A stretch of DNA of 64,000 nt, taken from the NCBI RefSeq assembly GCF_001278845.1, contig NZ_CP012590.1, forward strand, positions 2,666,001-2,730,000, read 5' to 3'. Shown one piece after another: positions 1 through 8,822 of this stretch (position 1 is the stretch's first letter; each line of letters starts with the position of its first letter). Under the pieces are notes generated by a model that was given only the letters and a program-made list of their open reading frames with translations, did no database searches and was not told where the DNA came from. The DNA comes from Actinomyces sp. oral taxon 414. GTDB lineage: Bacteria > Actinomycetota > Actinomycetes > Actinomycetales > Actinomycetaceae. Both the position numbers and the translations under genes were made by a program.

Positions 1-703
1 TGTGACGGCCGATGATTGTGGGCGCCCTGACCCCCATGTACTTCGCCGCCGTCACGTACTCCATGTTGCGCACGCTCAGCGTCATCGAGCGGATGACGCG
101 CGCCGACAGCATCCAGCCGAAGATCGCCAGGAGGAGGATGAAGGCCGGGATCGAGCCCTTGGACTGCGCCGAGATGCTCTGGCTGACGATGGCGATGAGC
201 AGGAAGGAGGGAACCACCAGGAGCAGGTCGATGACCCACAGGGCGACCCGGTCGAACCAGCCGCCGAAGTACGCGGCCGCACTGCCGACGACGGCGGCGA
301 CGGCGACCTGTATGCCGGCGACGCTCAGCCCGATGACGAGCGACTTGCGCAGCCCCTCGACGGTCATGGCGAAGACGTCGGAGCCGTCCTTGGTGGTGCC
401 CAGCCAGTGGTTGGCGCTGGGCGGGGAGTTGAAGGCCAGGAAGTCGGACTCGGTGTAGTCGTACTGGGAGATGTGGGGGCCCACGATCGCGAAGGCCACA
501 ATGAAGATGAAGCCGACCAGGCCGAGGACGGCGCTCCGGTTGCGCAGGAAGCGGCGGCGGAAGATCTGCCCGCGGGTCAGGCGCCTGGCGTCGGTCGCCT
601 TCTTGGCCGCGACGATGGCGTGCTCGCCCGCGCCCTGGCCGATGGTCGGCCGGTCGACGGGGCGCGAACCGGGGCTGCCCTGGTTCATCTCGACATTGCT
701 CAT
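1..703 (-). CDS. Oligopeptide ABC transporter permease, DppC/OppC type (3' end outside window)
   Basis: Inner-membrane permease of a peptide importer, cut by the left edge; about 234 residues are visible. The protein starts MSNVEMNQG. A basic stretch (RRRFLRNRSAV) precedes the first membrane helix, and several hydrophobic segments follow. The start of the EAA loop that docks to the ATPase is visible as EYVTAAKYMG. The ATG at 703 lies 3 nt after the stop of the upstream DppB-type permease, so the two are co-transcribed and probably form a heterodimer. Substrate specificity cannot be read from the sequence. It is the second permease pair in the cluster; whether it has its own binding protein lies outside the window. 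Confidence 0.85.
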   Translation of the reverse strand, partial: MSNVEMNQGSPGSRPVDRPTIGQGAGEHAIVAAKKATDARRLTRGQIFRRRFLRNRSAVLGLVGFIFIVAFAIVGPHISQYDYTESDFLAFNSPPSANHWLGTTKDGSDVFAMTVEGLRKSLVIGLSVAGIQVAVAAVVGSAAAYFGGWFDRVALWVIDLLLVVPSFLLIAIVSQSISAQSKGSIPAFILLLAIFGWMLSARVIRSMTLSVRNMEYVTAAKYMGVRAPTIIGRH

Positions 704-706
704 GAT

Positions 707-1666
707 TCAGCTCACCCTCACGCGCGGGTCGATAACGGCGACCAGGACGTCCGACAGCAGCGCGCCGATGAGCGTCATCGTGCCGGAGAAGGCGACGACG
801 GCGACGGTGCCGTTGATGTCCGCCGTACTGATCGAGGTGATGGAGTACTCCCCCAGTCCGTGCCAGGTGAAGACCGTCTCGGTGATGGCCGCGCCGGTGA
901 ACAGGCCCGTCAGGGCGAAGGCGAAGAAGGTGCCCATGGGGATCAGTGCCGTGCGCAGCGCGTGGCGGGTGATCGCCTTGCGCTTGATCAGGCCCTTGGC
1001 CCGGGCGGTGCGGACATAGTCGGCCCCCAGGGTGTCGAGCATGAGGTTGCGCTGATAGCGGGAGTAGGAGGCGATTCCGTTGAGCGACATGGATATCGTC
1101 GGCAGCAGCAGGTGCTGGGCGCGCCCCAGGACGCCCGAGCCCTCGCCCACGAACTCGAAGTACTGCCCGCCGAGCAGCTGGTTGGCCTCAATGGCGCCGA
1201 GCTTGAGGAAGAGCGCGAGGACCATGACCGGGGTGGAGATGACGACGAGGGACAGGAAAGTGGCGACGCGGTCGGAGATCGAGTACTGCTTGGTGGCGGT
1301 CCAGGCGCCCAGTGCGGTTCCCAGCCCCATGCCGACGAAGGATCCCAGGAAGACCAGGCGGACCGAGACCCACATGCGGCGGGAGATGATCTCGCCGACG
1401 TCCTCGCCCTTGGGGGTCTTGCCCCAGTCCCAGTGGGTGAGGACTCCCGTGGCCCAGACGCGGAAGCGGTCCATCACCGGATCGTTGGGGTTGATGTTGT
1501 AGGACGTCAGCGTGGCGTATATGCCGTCCCAGTTGAGCTTGGTGTTGCCCGGGTCGTAGAGGCGGAGCGGATTGAGCTGGGTGGCGGCGAGGAAGTACGC
1601 CAAGACGGTGGCGATCACCAGTAGGAGCGCGTAGTTCGCGATCCTGCGCACTAGGTAGGGGAGCAT
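707..1666 (-). CDS. Oligopeptide ABC transporter permease, DppB/OppB type (second copy)
   Basis: A 319-residue permease starting MLPYLVRRIANYALLL, the usual DppB N-terminus (basic residues then the first helix). A long periplasmic-side loop separates helix 1 from the remaining helices. The EAA loop reads ADYVRTARAKGL near residue 220, and the C-terminus DPRVRVS is typical. The ATG at 1666 is preceded by a purine-rich GGAAGAGAAG; the open frame continues upstream to 1837 but that part is Arg/Pro-rich and non-transporter-like, so it was left out. It pairs with the next gene. A 274-bp gap with a strong hairpin separates it from the fused ATPase gene, so it may have its own promoter. Confidence 0.88.
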   Translation of the reverse strand: MLPYLVRRIANYALLLVIATVLAYFLAATQLNPLRLYDPGNTKLNWDGIYATLTSYNINPNDPVMDRFRVWATGVLTHWDWGKTPKGEDVGEIISRRMWVSVRLVFLGSFVGMGLGTALGAWTATKQYSISDRVATFLSLVVISTPVMVLALFLKLGAIEANQLLGGQYFEFVGEGSGVLGRAQHLLLPTISMSLNGIASYSRYQRNLMLDTLGADYVRTARAKGLIKRKAITRHALRTALIPMGTFFAFALTGLFTGAAITETVFTWHGLGEYSITSISTADINGTVAVVAFSGTMTLIGALLSDVLVAVIDPRVRVS

Positions 1667-1846
1667 TCGGTCGGTCTTCTCTTCCGGAGGCCCGAGCGGA
1701 GCCGCGCGGCCGCGCGGGTGCGGCGGCGGACCCGTCCGGTTACGGACATCTCCGCGCCCACCCGGAACACCCGGAAGATGACACCGTGTGGCGCGGACTG
1801 GGCACACGATACCCGAATCCCGAAACGCGTCCGACACGTCGCCGCC

Positions 1847-1881
1847 GCCCGCCCCGCCGCGAAGGCCCGGGCGGGGCGGGC
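1847..1881 (-). terminator. GC-rich hairpin after the transporter ATPase gene
   Basis: Arms GCCCGCCCCGCC (1847-1858) and GGCGGGGCGGGC (1870-1881) pair perfectly around an 11-nt loop, about 60 nt after the ATPase stop codon on the minus strand. There is no T-run, so it is a candidate attenuator or terminator only. The rest of 1667-1940 is GC-rich and shows no gene. Confidence 0.35.
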
Positions 1882-1940
1882 GCCGCCGGACGATCCGCCG
1901 CCGGCCCGCGCCGGCGCCCCGGGCCCGCGCCGCCGGGAGG

Positions 1941-3728
1941 TCAGCGCGCCGGAACCGCGCCGTCGCCGTACAGGGGGATGGAGGCCCCCGGTACGGCCTC
2001 GATGAGCTCGCGGGTGTAGTCCTGGCGCGGATGGGCGAAGAGCTCGTCGGCGGCCCCGGATTCCACCACCTTGCCGTGCTGCATGACGACGACGTCGTCG
2101 GCCACCTGGCGCACCACCGCCAGGTCGTGGGTGATGAACAGGTAGGTCAGCCCCAGGTCGGTCTGCAGCTCGGCCAGCAGGCGCAGGATCTGCGCCTGGA
2201 CGAGGACGTCCAGGGCGGAGACGGCCTCGTCCAGGACGACGATCTCCGGCTTGAGGGCCAGGGCCCGGGCGATGGCGACGCGCTGGCGCTGCCCGCCGGA
2301 GAGCTCGTTGGGGTAGCGGCGCATGACCGAGCGCGGCAGGGCCACCATGTCGAGCAGTTCGGCGACCCGGGCCTCGCGCTCCTTGGCGGTGCCGATGCGG
2401 TGGACCCGCAGCGGCTCCTCGACGACCCGGTAGATGGAGTACATGGGGTCCAGGGAGCCGTAGGGGTTCTGGAAGACCGGCTGCATAATGCGGCGCAGCG
2501 CGAAGAGCTCCTTGGGGCCCAGGGTGGACAGGTCGACCCCGTTGTGGAAGACCTTGCCCTCGGTGGGGTTCAGGAGGTTGAGGATCATATTGGCCACCGT
2601 GGACTTGCCCGAGCCGGACTCGCCCACCAGTGCCGTCGTCGTCCCCCGCCGCACCCCGAAGGTGACGTCGTCGACCGCCTTGAGGGTCTTGGCCTCCCCC
2701 CTGGCGCCGCGCACGTCGAAGACCTTCGTCAGGTGCTCCACGCGCAGGATCTCGTCGACGTCCTCGGCGATGGGGCGCACCCCCAGCTCATCCTCGGTCA
2801 CCTTGATCCCGGCCGCGTGAGCGCTCTCAATGCGGTGGGAGGCCAGGGAGGGCGCCGACTGGACCAGGCGCCGGGTGTAGGGGTGGCGCGGGTCCTGGAG
2901 GACCTCGATGCTCGGACCGGACTCGACCACGCGTCCGCGGTGCATGACGACGATGTGCTCGGCGCGCTCGGCGGCCAGGCCCAGGTCGTGGGTGATGAAG
3001 AGCATGGCCGTGCCCAGGGCGCGGATCTGGCCCTGGAGGTGGTCGAGGATGCGGCGCTGGACGGTGACGTCCAGGGCGCTGGTGGGCTCGTCGGCGATGA
3101 GCAGGCGGGGCCGGGCGGCCAGGCCGATGGCGATGAGGGCGCGCTGGCGCATGCCCCCGGAGAACTCGTGCGGGTACTGGCGCGCCCGGCGGGCGGCGTC
3201 GGGCAGCCCGGCGTCCTCCAGGAGCAGGGCCACCTGCTCGTCGACCCCGATCCTCTCCGAGGGGGACAGGTCCTCGCCCTTCTCGGCGGCGGCGATCGCG
3301 GCGAGGCGGTCGTCAGCGACGCCGGCCAGGCCGTTGGCGCGCAGGGCCTCCTTGACCTGGAAGCCGATGGACCACACGGGGTTGAGGTTGGTCATGGGGT
3401 CCTGGGGGACCAGGCCGATGCTGCTGCCGCGCAGCTCCCGGTATCTCTTCGACGAGGCGCGGGTGATGTCCTCGCCGTCGAAGCGGATCGTCCCGCCGGT
3501 CACGCGGCCGGTGCCGGGCAGCAGGCCGATGACGGCGGCGGCCAGGGTCGACTTGCCCGAGCCGGACTCCCCCACGACGGCCACGGACTGGCCCGGGTAG
3601 AGGGTGAGGTTGGCCCCGCGCACGGCGCAGACGAGTCCCGTCGAGGAGCGGAAGGCGACCTCGAGGTCGGTGATCTCCAGCAGCGGGGCCTGGCCGGCCG
3701 GGGTCGTCGGGTTGTCGTGGGTGCTCAC
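1941..3728 (-). CDS. Oligopeptide ABC transporter, fused double ATPase (DppD-DppF type)
   Basis: A 595-residue cytoplasmic protein carrying two complete ABC ATPase domains, the equivalent of separate DppD and DppF. Domain 1 has Walker A GESGSGKST near residue 51, signature FSGGMRQR and Walker B LLIADEPTSALD. Domain 2 has Walker A GESGSGKST near residue 370, signature LSGGQRQR and Walker B IVVLDEAVSALD. In the second Walker B the usual Pro-Thr after Asp-Glu is Ala-Val, but the catalytic Glu is kept. The GTG start at 3728 overlaps the permease stop by 4 bp (GTGA), which implies translational coupling. It should power the adjacent permeases and could also serve the second permease pair. Confidence 0.9.
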   Translation of the reverse strand: MSTHDNPTTPAGQAPLLEITDLEVAFRSSTGLVCAVRGANLTLYPGQSVAVVGESGSGKSTLAAAVIGLLPGTGRVTGGTIRFDGEDITRASSKRYRELRGSSIGLVPQDPMTNLNPVWSIGFQVKEALRANGLAGVADDRLAAIAAAEKGEDLSPSERIGVDEQVALLLEDAGLPDAARRARQYPHEFSGGMRQRALIAIGLAARPRLLIADEPTSALDVTVQRRILDHLQGQIRALGTAMLFITHDLGLAAERAEHIVVMHRGRVVESGPSIEVLQDPRHPYTRRLVQSAPSLASHRIESAHAAGIKVTEDELGVRPIAEDVDEILRVEHLTKVFDVRGARGEAKTLKAVDDVTFGVRRGTTTALVGESGSGKSTVANMILNLLNPTEGKVFHNGVDLSTLGPKELFALRRIMQPVFQNPYGSLDPMYSIYRVVEEPLRVHRIGTAKEREARVAELLDMVALPRSVMRRYPNELSGGQRQRVAIARALALKPEIVVLDEAVSALDVLVQAQILRLLAELQTDLGLTYLFITHDLAVVRQVADDVVVMQHGKVVESGAADELFAHPRQDYTRELIEAVPGASIPLYGDGAVPAR

Positions 3729-4684
3729 TTGCGCGCCTTCGGGTCGAGGGCGTCGCGCACGGCGTCGCCCATCATAATGAAGCCGAGGACGGTCAGGGCC
3801 AGCGCCCCGCCCGGGTACCACAGCACGGAGATGTTGTCGCGCAGGGCGTCCTTGGCGGCGGCGATGTCCGCCCCCCAGGACACGACCGTGGGCGGCAGGC
3901 CGATGCCCAGGAAGGACAGGGTCGCCTCGGCGACGATGAAGCTGCCCAGCTGGACGGTGGCGGTGACAATAATGGGCGCCGCCGCATTGGGCAGGACGTG
4001 GCGCACCAGGATGGCGAACCGGCCCGAGCCCAGGGAGCGCGCGGCGGTCACGAAGTCCTCGTTCTTGACGCTCATGACCGCCCCCCGGGTGATGCGGGCG
4101 ATCTGGGGCCATCCGAAGACCGACAGGACGAGGACGACGGTGAGGATCGAGGAGCGTCCCTTGAACATCTGCATGACGACGATCGCCGCCAGGACGAAGG
4201 GCACCGCGAAGAAGATGTCGGTGATGCGGGCGAGCAGGGAGTCCGCCCAGCCTCCGAAGAAGCCGGCCAGCGCCCCGACGACCACCCCCAGGACGAGGAC
4301 GAGGAGGGTGGTGAGCACCCCCACCGTCACCGAGGCCCGCGCCCCGTAGATGGTGCGGGCGTAGATGTCGCAGCCCTGGCGGTTGAAGCCGAAGGGGTGG
4401 CCCGGGGCGGGGGCGCCGAAGGAGTGCTTGAGCTCGCAGAAGGTCGGGTCCGCGCTCACGAACAGGCCGGGGACGAGCGACAGGGCCACGGCCGCGGCGA
4501 TGAGGAGGGCGGAGACCCAGAAGATGGGACGGCGGCGCAGCTGTTTCCACGCCTCCCCCCACATGGAGGCCGGGGCGCTCTCGTCGGCGACGGCGTCAAC
4601 GGCGCCCAGCCCCTGCTCGTCGGTCTGGGCGACGTAGCGCTCCTGTCCGGGGCGCGCGACGGATGGGCTCGGATTGTCAGACAT
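3725..4684 (-). CDS. Oligopeptide ABC transporter permease, DppC/OppC type (first copy)
   Basis: A 319-residue permease starting MSDNPSPSVARPGQ. A hydrophilic tail of about 55 residues precedes the first membrane helix (FWVSALLIAAAVAL), as in OppC proteins. An extracytoplasmic loop follows (DPTFCELKHSFGAP), then five more helices. The EAA loop reads EDFVTAARSLGSGR. The start at 4684 overlaps the upstream permease by 8 bp and the stop overlaps the ATPase start by 4 bp, so binding protein, permeases and ATPase form one operon read right to left. Confidence 0.9.
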   Translation of the reverse strand: MSDNPSPSVARPGQERYVAQTDEQGLGAVDAVADESAPASMWGEAWKQLRRRPIFWVSALLIAAAVALSLVPGLFVSADPTFCELKHSFGAPAPGHPFGFNRQGCDIYARTIYGARASVTVGVLTTLLVLVLGVVVGALAGFFGGWADSLLARITDIFFAVPFVLAAIVVMQMFKGRSSILTVVLVLSVFGWPQIARITRGAVMSVKNEDFVTAARSLGSGRFAILVRHVLPNAAAPIIVTATVQLGSFIVAEATLSFLGIGLPPTVVSWGADIAAAKDALRDNISVLWYPGGALALTVLGFIMMGDAVRDALDPKARK

Positions 4685-5606
4685 AGCGGATCCTCGGGTC
4701 GAGGGCGGCGTAGAGGAGGTCGACGAGGAGGTTGGAAAGAATGAAGACGATAATGAGGACGGTGGTGAAGGCCACAACGGTCGGGCCCTCGCCGGTGGTG
4801 ATCGACTTGTAGAGGTTCCCGCCGACGCCGTTGATATTGAAGATGCCCTCGGTGACGATGGCCCCGCCCATGAGCGAGCCGAGGTCGGCCCCCAGGAAGG
4901 TGACCACGGGCACCAGGGAGTTGCGCAGGACGTGGACGATCATGACCCGCGGGCCGGACAGGCCCTTGGCCCGGGCGGTGCGCACGTGATCGGCGGAGAG
5001 GTTCTCGGCCACCTGCGTGCGCGTCAACCGCAGCACGTAGGCGAAGGACACCCCGCCCAGCACCAGCGCCGGCATGAGCAGTTCCTTGAATCCGGGCGAG
5101 TTGCCCGCCGTCGTCGGCAGCCAGCCCAGTTTGACGCCGATGACGAATTGCATGACGAAGCCGATGACGAAGGTGGGCACGGCGATGACCACCAGGGACA
5201 GCACCAGCGCGGTGGCGTCGAACCACCCGCCCTTGCGGATCCCGGCGAGGAGCCCGACGGCGATGCCCGCCACGGCCTCGAAGAGCAGCGCCATGAGCGA
5301 GAGCTTGATGGTGACGGGGTACACGTCCGCCAGCTTCTCAATGATCGGGCGCGAGCCGCGCAGGGTGACGCCCAGATCGAGGGTGAACACGCCCTTGAGG
5401 AAGAGCAGGTACTGGACCAGGAAGGGCTTGTCCAGGTTGTATTCGGCGCGGATCTGGGCCTGCACGGCGGGGCTGAGGGAGCGGTCCCCGCCCATGGCGG
5501 CGACCGGGTCCCCCGGCAGGAGGAAGACCATGGCGTAGACGAGCAGGGTGGCCCCGAAGAAGACGGGGATCAGCTGCAGGAGTCTGCGGCAGGCGTAGCG
5601 GAGCAT
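4677..5606 (-). CDS. Oligopeptide ABC transporter permease, DppB/OppB type (first copy)
   Basis: A 309-residue permease starting MLRYACRRLLQLIPVFF, a textbook DppB N-terminus, followed by the conserved LPGDPVAAM segment. Six membrane helices are visible. The EAA loop is ADHVRTARAKGLSG near residue 210, and the C-terminus DPRIRYV is typical. It lies 60 bp after the binding-protein gene and overlaps the following DppC-type permease. It provides one half of the transmembrane channel. Confidence 0.92.
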   Translation of the reverse strand: MLRYACRRLLQLIPVFFGATLLVYAMVFLLPGDPVAAMGGDRSLSPAVQAQIRAEYNLDKPFLVQYLLFLKGVFTLDLGVTLRGSRPIIEKLADVYPVTIKLSLMALLFEAVAGIAVGLLAGIRKGGWFDATALVLSLVVIAVPTFVIGFVMQFVIGVKLGWLPTTAGNSPGFKELLMPALVLGGVSFAYVLRLTRTQVAENLSADHVRTARAKGLSGPRVMIVHVLRNSLVPVVTFLGADLGSLMGGAIVTEGIFNINGVGGNLYKSITTGEGPTVVAFTTVLIIVFILSNLLVDLLYAALDPRIRYV

Positions 5607-5666
5607 GGGATTGTCCTCGGGTCGCGGCGCCGCGGGCCCGCACCGGGCCCGCGGCGCCTGGGCGGG

Positions 5667-7310
5667 TCAGAAGGCCTTGATCTTCTCGGCCTGCTCCCAC
5701 AGGCTCTTGGCCTGGGCCGCGTCGAAGGTGAGGACCTCGTTGCCGGGCACCGTGGCGCTCCAACCGGCGATGACCGGGCTGGTGAAGTCGGAGGCCGGGG
5801 TGCGGGTGTCGTAGTAGAGCGTCCCGCAGATCTCCTGGCGGTTGATGGCCCGCGACAGGGCGGCCCGGCGCAGGCGGCCCTCCTCGTCCATCTGGAAGTG
5901 CTCGGCCTTGACATTGATGGCGAAGGCCTGGAAGACGGCGCCGGGCTGGTTGATGGCGCGCTCGCCCAGCTCGCTCTTGAAGGAGGACAGGGCGGAGTCC
6001 GGGATGGCGTCGATGACGTCGACGGCGTCGGACTGGAGGTCGGAGTAGGCGGCGTCGTAGTCCTGGTAGAAGGTGAAGATGATGCCCTCGTTGGCCACGG
6101 TGCGCGAGCCCTGGTAGGAGGGGTTCTTGGCCAGCACCGCCCGGGAGTCGTGCTCCCAGGAGGACAGGGTGTAGGGGCCGTTGCCGACCGGCTTCTCGCC
6201 GAAGGCCGCCATGTCCGCGTAGGCGGACTCGGGCAGGGGGTAGAAGGCCGAGTACCCCAGGCGCAGGGCGAAGTCGGAGGCGGGCGCCTTGAGGGCGACG
6301 GTGAAGGTGTGGTCGTCGACCTTGGCCAGGCCGGTCAGCTGGGAGTCGGCGTCGTAGGAGAAGCCCTCAATGATCTCGTAGAAGTAGCTGGACAGCTGCT
6401 TGTTGCTCAGCAGGGCGCCGTAGTTCCAGGCCTTGATGAAGGAGTCGGCGGTCACCGCGCTGCCGTCGGAGAAGGTCCAGCCGGGCTTGATCTTAATGGT
6501 GAAGTGCTGGTTGTCCGTGGTCTCGATGGACTCGGCGACCTCGTTGACCACCGAGCCGTCGGCCTTGTAGGCGACCAGGCCGGAGAAGAGCAGGTCGACG
6601 ATGCGCCCACCGCCGACCTCGTTGGTGTTGGAGGGCACCAGCGGGTTCTGCGGCTCGGTGTTGTTGGCCAGGACGACGCCGTCGGCGGCGGTGGTCTTGA
6701 TCTGGGAGTACACCGGCACGGAGTGCCAGTCGAAGACCACGTCGGAGACGTTCTTGGAGTAGCCGCCGAAGCCGTTCTGGTACCACAGGGGGATGGCCGG
6801 CAGGTCGGCGAAGAGGACGGACTGGGCCTGGGTGTAGAAGCCCAGTGCCGCGGTCTGGTCCGTCGCCGCGGCGGCCTGGGCCAGGAAGCCGTCAAACTCC
6901 TGCGAGGAGTAGTCCGAGTCGTTGGAGCCGGCCCCCGTCTGGTAGACGGCGCCGAGGAAATTGTTCATCGAGGGGTAGTCCGCCTGCCAGCCGGTGCGGA
7001 AGGCGCCGACGAGGGTGCGGTCGGTGATCTGCGTGCGCAGCTCGGAGAACTGGGCGACGGGCAGGGGCTCCATGGTGATGCCCAGGGTGTTGGTCACCGA
7101 GTTGCAGACGGCCTCGACCCACGCCTTGTGGGGGCCGTCGGCGTTGTAGGCGAGGGTGAGTTTGCCGCCGGAGGCCTGTCCGGAGCCGGAGCCGGAGCCG
7201 GCCGAGGCGCCGCCCGAGCTGGAGCCGGAGCCGCAGCCGGCGAGGAGGATGGCGGCAACGCCGGCGGCGCCCAGGCCGAAGGACCGGCGCGAGATCAGCG
7301 GATTGTTCAT
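5667..7310 (-). CDS. Oligopeptide-binding lipoprotein of an ABC transporter (SBP family 5)
   Basis: A 547-residue extracellular solute-binding lipoprotein. MNNPLISRRSFGLGAAGVAAILLAGCGSG combines a twin-arginine-like SRRSF motif with a lipobox (LLAGC), so it is exported and anchored by the Cys near residue 26. A Gly/Ser-rich tether follows. Family-5 features include PQNPLVPSNTNE near the start of the ligand lobe and the GNGPYTLSSWEHD motif. It is the first gene of the operon and delivers peptides to the two permeases downstream. The ATG at 7310 was chosen because the upstream part of the open frame is Pro/Arg-rich. Confidence 0.92.
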   Translation of the reverse strand: MNNPLISRRSFGLGAAGVAAILLAGCGSGSSSGGASAGSGSGSGQASGGKLTLAYNADGPHKAWVEAVCNSVTNTLGITMEPLPVAQFSELRTQITDRTLVGAFRTGWQADYPSMNNFLGAVYQTGAGSNDSDYSSQEFDGFLAQAAAATDQTAALGFYTQAQSVLFADLPAIPLWYQNGFGGYSKNVSDVVFDWHSVPVYSQIKTTAADGVVLANNTEPQNPLVPSNTNEVGGGRIVDLLFSGLVAYKADGSVVNEVAESIETTDNQHFTIKIKPGWTFSDGSAVTADSFIKAWNYGALLSNKQLSSYFYEIIEGFSYDADSQLTGLAKVDDHTFTVALKAPASDFALRLGYSAFYPLPESAYADMAAFGEKPVGNGPYTLSSWEHDSRAVLAKNPSYQGSRTVANEGIIFTFYQDYDAAYSDLQSDAVDVIDAIPDSALSSFKSELGERAINQPGAVFQAFAINVKAEHFQMDEEGRLRRAALSRAINRQEICGTLYYDTRTPASDFTSPVIAGWSATVPGNEVLTFDAAQAKSLWEQAEKIKAF

Positions 7311-7601
7311 TGGGAGTCTCCGTGTGGGTCGAGGTGGCGGTGCGGCGGGCACCGGGGCCGAGCGGGCGAGGATTGAACCAGACCGTATTCTTATACACGA
7401 CCGTTCACCCTCGTCCGCACCCGCAGTGTTCCGTTCTCACGGGACGAAGGGGACACTATCGCGCAATAGTGATAAAGGTCACTCCATTGTGATTGCGCGG
7501 CGGCCCCGGCGCGGGGGCGGCGGGCGGCCCGGGGCGCGGCCGCTCACCGGGGCCGCGCCGGCGGGCGGGCACTCACCGGGTCTGTGCCGGTCGGCGGCCG
7601 C
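7311..7601 (-). promoter_or_regulatory. Promoter region of the peptide transporter operon
   Basis: No gene is visible in this interval. On the minus strand TATAAG (7395-7390) is a possible -10 box about 80 nt before the binding-protein ATG. Further upstream, 7454-7471 (CACTATCGCGCAATAGTG) is a near-perfect 18-bp dyad with arms CACTAT/ATAGTG, a candidate regulator site. No regulator gene adjoins it. Confidence 0.35.
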
Positions 7602-8765
7602 TCACCAGGCCCGCGCCAGCAGCTCGTAGGAGCGGCGCCGCGCCGCGGCGTCGTGCGCGTAGGTGACCACCAGCAGCTCCTCGGCCCCCCAGCGTTCGGC
7701 CAGCTCGTGCAGGCGCGCCGCGACGTCGTCGGCCTCGCCGACGAAGGACAGGGCCATCGCCTGCTCGACGGCGCTCTCGCGCCCCGGCGCGAAGGCCCGC
7801 CAGGCGCCGCGCTCCGCCGTCGGCGGGTCCAGCGGCCCGGGGCGGCCCCCGATGACGCGGGCCGAGGCCGCCATCGCCGTGGTGAACAGCTCCTCCGCCT
7901 GGGCGCGGGTGGGGGCGACCATGACATTGACCCCGGCCGCCACCCGCGCCACGCCGTCGGGCGAGCTGGGGGCGGAGGCGTCGAAGACGGAGCGGTAGGT
8001 GACCACCGCCGCCTCCGCCTGGGCCGGGGCGAAGTGCGAGGCGACCGCGAAGGGCAGGCCCAGCGCCCCGGCCACGCGCGCGCCGTTGACCGAGGACCCC
8101 AGGATCCAGGCCCGCGGGCCCGTCCCCTCCCCCGGCACGGCGCGCACCCGCCGGAAGGGACCGGTCGTCGCCGGCGCCTCCTCCACCAGGCGGGAGGCCG
8201 CCACCGCCAGGCGCCGGGCGTGCGCGTCGCCGGAGGCCAGGGAGGTGGGGACGGCGGCGTCGACCCCGGCGGGCATGAGCGAGCCGGGCACGCCGGCGGT
8301 GGCGTCGCGCGGAATCCCGCCCAGGTAGGCCAGAGTCTCCAGGACCTCCTCGGCGAAATGGCGCGGATCGGCCCGGCGCCGCCACAGGGCCGAGGCCGTC
8401 AACGGGTCGGTCCCCGGCGCCCGGCCCAGGCCCATGCTCACGCGCCCGGGGTAGAGCGTCGCCAGCGTCCCGATCTGCTCGGCGACCACCAGCGGGGCGT
8501 GGTTGGGCAGCATGATCCCCCCGCTGGACACCCCTATGCGGCCGGTCGCTGCCAGGACCTGGCCCATGAGGACGGTCGTGGCCGCGGCCAGGTACGTCGT
8601 CGAACCGTGGTGCTCGGCGATCCAGTAGCGGCGGTAGCCGGCGGCGTCGGCGGCCCGGGTCAGGGCGATCATCTCCCGCAGGGCGTCTCGACGGCCGCGG
8701 CCCGCCGAGACCGGCACGAGATCGAGGACGGACAGCGCCGGTTCGGTCTGGGCGACATTGCTCAT
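7602..8765 (-). CDS. LLM-class flavin-dependent monooxygenase (luciferase-like)
   Basis: A 387-residue TIM-barrel protein of the bacterial luciferase-like family. The N-terminus LSVLDLVPV, the WIAEHHG segment near residue 45 and GGIMLPNHAPLVVAEQ near residue 85 are hallmarks of the F420/FMN-dependent group often annotated as alkanal-monooxygenase-like. The substrate is unknown. The start at 8765 (MSNVAQ) is placed 7 nt after TAGGGT (8778-8773), a leaderless arrangement; an in-frame start 9 nt upstream would lie between that box and the inferred transcript start. It stands alone, facing the same way as its neighbours with 57 bp to the next gene. Confidence 0.85.
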   Translation of the reverse strand: MSNVAQTEPALSVLDLVPVSAGRGRRDALREMIALTRAADAAGYRRYWIAEHHGSTTYLAAATTVLMGQVLAATGRIGVSSGGIMLPNHAPLVVAEQIGTLATLYPGRVSMGLGRAPGTDPLTASALWRRRADPRHFAEEVLETLAYLGGIPRDATAGVPGSLMPAGVDAAVPTSLASGDAHARRLAVAASRLVEEAPATTGPFRRVRAVPGEGTGPRAWILGSSVNGARVAGALGLPFAVASHFAPAQAEAAVVTYRSVFDASAPSSPDGVARVAAGVNVMVAPTRAQAEELFTTAMAASARVIGGRPGPLDPPTAERGAWRAFAPGRESAVEQAMALSFVGEADDVAARLHELAERWGAEELLVVTYAHDAAARRRSYELLARAW

Positions 8766-8822
8766 GGCGGCCACCCTACGGGCCCGGGCCCCGCCGCGGC
8801 GTCCGCCCGCGCCGGGCGCGGC

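Noticed and set aside
1788..4349. Plus-strand open frame of 853 codons opposite the ABC transporter genes
   Set aside because: High-GC codon bias leaves the antisense frame open. The encoded protein is low-complexity and rich in Gly, Asp and Arg, while the minus strand shows clear ABC motifs.
4674..7376. Plus-strand open frame of 900 codons
   Set aside because: Shadow of the peptide-binding lipoprotein and permease on the minus strand; no recognisable domain.
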